The notes under the pieces were generated by a model. That model saw only the letters and a program-made list of their open reading frames with translations. It was not told the origin of the DNA and ran no database searches. Positions 62,020 to 64,000 of a DNA stretch of 64,000 nt are shown in pieces. A program made the position numbers and the translations under genes. How positions within the stretch are numbered: the stretch's first letter is position 1; every line of letters begins with the position of its first letter. Source of the DNA: Nocardia macrotermitis (GTDB lineage: Bacteria; Actinomycetota; Actinomycetes; Mycobacteriales; Mycobacteriaceae); assembly GCF_009604405.1 (NCBI RefSeq), contig NZ_WEGK01000005.1, positions 310,001 through 374,000 on the forward strand. The letters are read 5' to 3'.

Positions 62020-62463
62020 CTACTTGCGCCACCAACCGGTCCACCGCTTGCTGTCGGAACTCAGATCGCGGTCCGCCGAAGAGGGGAAACGGAACGAATC
62101 CGTGCGCAGGCCCAGGAAACTCGCGCCGCGCGACATATCGTCCACACCATTTCCGGTGAGGTCGGCCAGCGGAATCCGGCTGAGCGTGTCGTGCAGGTCG
62201 TGCGGTGCGGAAATCTGCATCTGGGCGGCCTGGCGCAACGCGATGCGGGCCTGCTGCTGGGCCTCGACCTCGGCGGCGCATTCGGGGCAGCGGGCCAGAT
62301 GTTCGGCGGCGCGCAGATAGGGATTCATGCGCAGCTCACCGTCGACGTAGGCGGCGATGGCCTCGCTGGCCAGATGTTCGGTCGGGGCGAAACGAGGTCG
62401 GCGTTGGGGCGCTCTACCGGCCGCGTTACCCGAATCGCGCTCCTGGCCACTCATACGGTGCAC
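62020..62463 (-). CDS. rseA: Zinc-associated anti-sigma factor RseA
   Basis: 147 residues. The anti-sigma zinc motif is AAEHLARCPECAAEVEAQ (HxxxCxxC). The N-terminal sigma-binding part precedes it; no membrane segment is present, as in mycobacterial RseA. It holds SigE inactive until stress. GTG 62463 and ATG 62454 are possible starts. It lies 65 bp downstream of sigE. Confidence 0.92.
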   Translation of the reverse strand: MHRMSGQERDSGNAAGRAPQRRPRFAPTEHLASEAIAAYVDGELRMNPYLRAAEHLARCPECAAEVEAQQQARIALRQAAQMQISAPHDLHDTLSRIPLADLTGNGVDDMSRGASFLGLRTDSFRFPSSADRDLSSDSKRWTGWWRK

Positions 62464-62528
62464 ACACCCTTCCGACCTGACAACAGCTCATACCGACCGA
62501 CCACACGGCCGCTGCCGACGGCCGTAAA

Positions 62529-63269
62529 TTACCCGACCTTCTCCGTGGCGGCGAACCGTGCCTGAGATCCATTATGCGCAAGGTACTCGCGCAGTGCCTG
62601 ACGCCCGCGATGGATACGGCTGCGCACGGTGCCCAATTTGACGCCGAGCGTCGCGCCGATCTCCTCGTAGGACAGACCCTCGATATCGCACAGCACGACC
62701 GCGGCGCGGAATTCCGGCGCGAGCGAGTCGAGTGCGGTTTGCAGGTCCGGATCGAGCCGGGAATCGTGATACGCCTGCTCGGGATCGGGCCCCTCGGACG
62801 GGACGCGGTCGTAATCCTCGGGCAGGGCCTCCATCCGGATCCGGTTGCGGCGGCGCACCATGTCCAGGAACAGGTTCGTGGTGATGCGATGCAACCAGCC
62901 CTCGAACGTGCCGGGCTGATAGCTCTGCAGCGACCGGAAGACGCGGATGAACGTCTCCTGGGTGAGATCCTCGGCGTCCTGCGGATCGCCGGTCAGACGG
63001 TATGCCAGCCGGTACACCCGATCGGCGTGCTCGCGAACCAGTTCGTCCCAGCTGGGCATCATGGTGCGATCGCCGGTGGCGTCGAAGGCCGCGGTGCCCG
63101 ACAACGGGTCGGACTCGGCGAGTTCGGCTTCGAGGGCCTCGTCGGGGTGGGCGGGGAGCGCGGCAGGGTCGCTGCCGTCCGCCGCGGGCAAGGGGTATTC
63201 GGCCGAGTTACCGTCGATCGGCATACTCGACTCTGGCAGGGTGGCGAACTCACGCGCCGCATCGACCAT
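62529..63269 (-). CDS. sigE: ECF sigma factor SigE
   Basis: 246 residues. Region 2 reads [20 protein letters not shown], and region 4 reads [20 protein letters not shown] then [12 protein letters not shown]. SigE directs the cell-envelope stress response, including htrA. The N-terminal ~70 residues are an acidic extension with several internal Met/Val codons, so other start sites are possible. The neighbouring rseA encodes its anti-sigma factor. Confidence 0.95.
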   Translation of the reverse strand: MVDAAREFATLPESSMPIDGNSAEYPLPAADGSDPAALPAHPDEALEAELAESDPLSGTAAFDATGDRTMMPSWDELVREHADRVYRLAYRLTGDPQDAEDLTQETFIRVFRSLQSYQPGTFEGWLHRITTNLFLDMVRRRNRIRMEALPEDYDRVPSEGPDPEQAYHDSRLDPDLQTALDSLAPEFRAAVVLCDIEGLSYEEIGATLGVKLGTVRSRIHRGRQALREYLAHNGSQARFAATEKVG

Positions 63270-63506
63270 GTGGATGGGGTTACCTCCTACTCGGGACCGT
63301 GCCCCGGCGCTCTCACGACTGTCATGTCGTGTATCGGGTACAACCGCCGATTCGTATCGGGTTGTTCCCGGCGCCGGTCGACGATCGGTCGGCCTTTGCG
63401 TACTGCTTACTTAACGTGGTCCCGATGAGGCCGTGGTATGGGGAGCCTGAGTGACACCTGAGAAAAACTGAGCTCGCGTCGCCGGGCCGTCGCGGTGATC
63501 CGCGAT

Positions 63507-63512
63507 TAGCCT
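63507..63512 (+). promoter_or_regulatory. -10 hexamer TAGCCT before the methyltransferase gene
   Basis: TAGCCT is followed by seven bases and GTG 63520, suggesting a leaderless transcript. Confidence 0.45.
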
Positions 63513-63519
63513 CATACGC

Positions 63520-64000
63520 GTGAGCGTCATACCCACCGCATCGGCCCTGCAGCGCAACCTCGCGTACGTCGAGGACTCCGTGGTCGAGGACGAGGTTCTC
63601 CTCGCCGCGCGGGAGCGGGCCACCGAACTGGGCGCGGCTCCCGTGCCGCCGTCGGTGGGCGCGCTGCTCAGCATGTACGCGCAGTTGCTCGGCGCGCGGG
63701 CGGTGGTCGAGGTGGGCACCGGCGCGGGTATCAGCGGTCTGTGGCTGCTGGACGGTATGCGCGAGGACGGCACGCTGACCACGATCGATTCCGAGCCCGA
63801 ACATCAGCGGGCGGCGCGCGACGCGTTCCGGACCGCGGAAATCGCCCCCGCGCGCACCCGTTTGATCAACGGCCGTGCCCTGGACGTGCTGCCCCGGCTC
63901 GCCGACGGCGCCTACGACCTGGTGTTCATCGATGCCGCGCCGCTGGAACATCCGCAGTACGTCGAGCAGGGGGTGCGGTTGTTGCGTGAGGGTGGCGCGA
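63520..64000 (+). CDS. SAM-dependent O-methyltransferase (Rv1220c-like), cut by window end
   Basis: About 160 residues are visible; the C-terminus lies beyond the window. The class I fold is clear: [20 protein letters not shown] (SAM-binding motif I), [20 protein letters not shown] and [20 protein letters not shown]. It is a catechol-O-methyltransferase-type protein. Position divergent from sigE matches Rv1220c in mycobacteria. The substrate is unknown. Confidence 0.92.
   Translation, partial: MSVIPTASALQRNLAYVEDSVVEDEVLLAARERATELGAAPVPPSVGALLSMYAQLLGARAVVEVGTGAGISGLWLLDGMREDGTLTTIDSEPEHQRAARDAFRTAEIAPARTRLINGRALDVLPRLADGAYDLVFIDAAPLEHPQYVEQGVRLLREGGA

Noticed and set aside
1..64000. tRNA or rRNA genes and insertion sequences
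   Set aside because: None was recognised by eye; no transposase frame or terminal inverted repeats with target duplications were found. A covariance-model search would be needed to exclude small RNA genes.

Overview
This window is chromosomal DNA from a high-GC, mycolic-acid-type actinobacterium, most likely Nocardia or a close relative (inference). The markers are PimE and LpqW (phosphatidylinositol mannosides), MshB (mycothiol), GpgS (methylglucose lipopolysaccharide), a CofG enzyme (coenzyme F420), FadD36, and the SigE-RseA-HtrA-TatB block. From about 30 kb to the right end, gene content and order broadly follow the Mycobacterium tuberculosis Rv1157-Rv1224 segment, with local losses and insertions. 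No tRNA, rRNA, IS element or CRISPR array was recognised.

Layout. 1-4.7 kb: CstA transporter (cut by the window edge), a truncated sugar ABC locus (binding lipoprotein, one permease, a 25-codon stub) and a flavodoxin. 4.8-6.7 kb: a hydrolase divergent from a winged-helix regulator, with an operator-like palindrome between them. 6.8-12.6 kb: an accessory patch with a Trypco2-like/acidic linker/TPR protein, a chimeric TetR-glycosyltransferase remnant, a large TerD-like protein and an MFS pseudogene. 12.6-16.8 kb: tyrosine catabolism (IclR regulator, unknown protein, hmgA-fah) closed by a strong terminator. 17-18.4 kb: an AhpD-like protein and an ArsR-SRPBCC pair with an 18-bp palindrome in its promoter. 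18.7-22.6 kb: YchF, a secreted amidase, a small monooxygenase and a GNAT enzyme. 22.6-26.8 kb: a four-gene ProXVWZ/OpuC-type compatible-solute transporter. 27.6-31.2 kb: a tandem-domain protein of unknown function, a Tat-secreted DUF1906 protein, a Ser-rich nonapeptide-repeat protein and a secreted Rv1157c-like protein.

31.5-54.4 kb is the conserved core: pimE, phhB, typA, lpqW, mshB, a small protein coupled to a membrane protein, two bacterial-PH proteins, cofG (only the first half of the usual FbiC), a Uma2 gene, fdxC, dapC, a signal-less subtilase with a small partner, an MpaB oxygenase with a divergent TetR regulator, fadD36, dapD, dapE and two LOG-family genes. DapC, DapD and DapE are three steps of lysine/meso-diaminopimelate synthesis.

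54.4-56.6 kb is the most distinctive locus: an EACC1-like protein translationally coupled to a caspase-fold protease carrying ten 32-residue repeats encoded by 96-bp tandem DNA units. This matches the architecture of proposed actinobacterial conflict or programmed-death systems and sits inside an otherwise housekeeping segment. 56.9-64 kb: folP2-gpgS, a HTH protein of unknown function, then tatB, htrA, rseA and sigE (all minus strand), and a divergent O-methyltransferase cut by the window end. Many genes have a TANNNT hexamer 6-7 nt before the start codon and no Shine-Dalgarno, which suggests widespread leaderless transcription.
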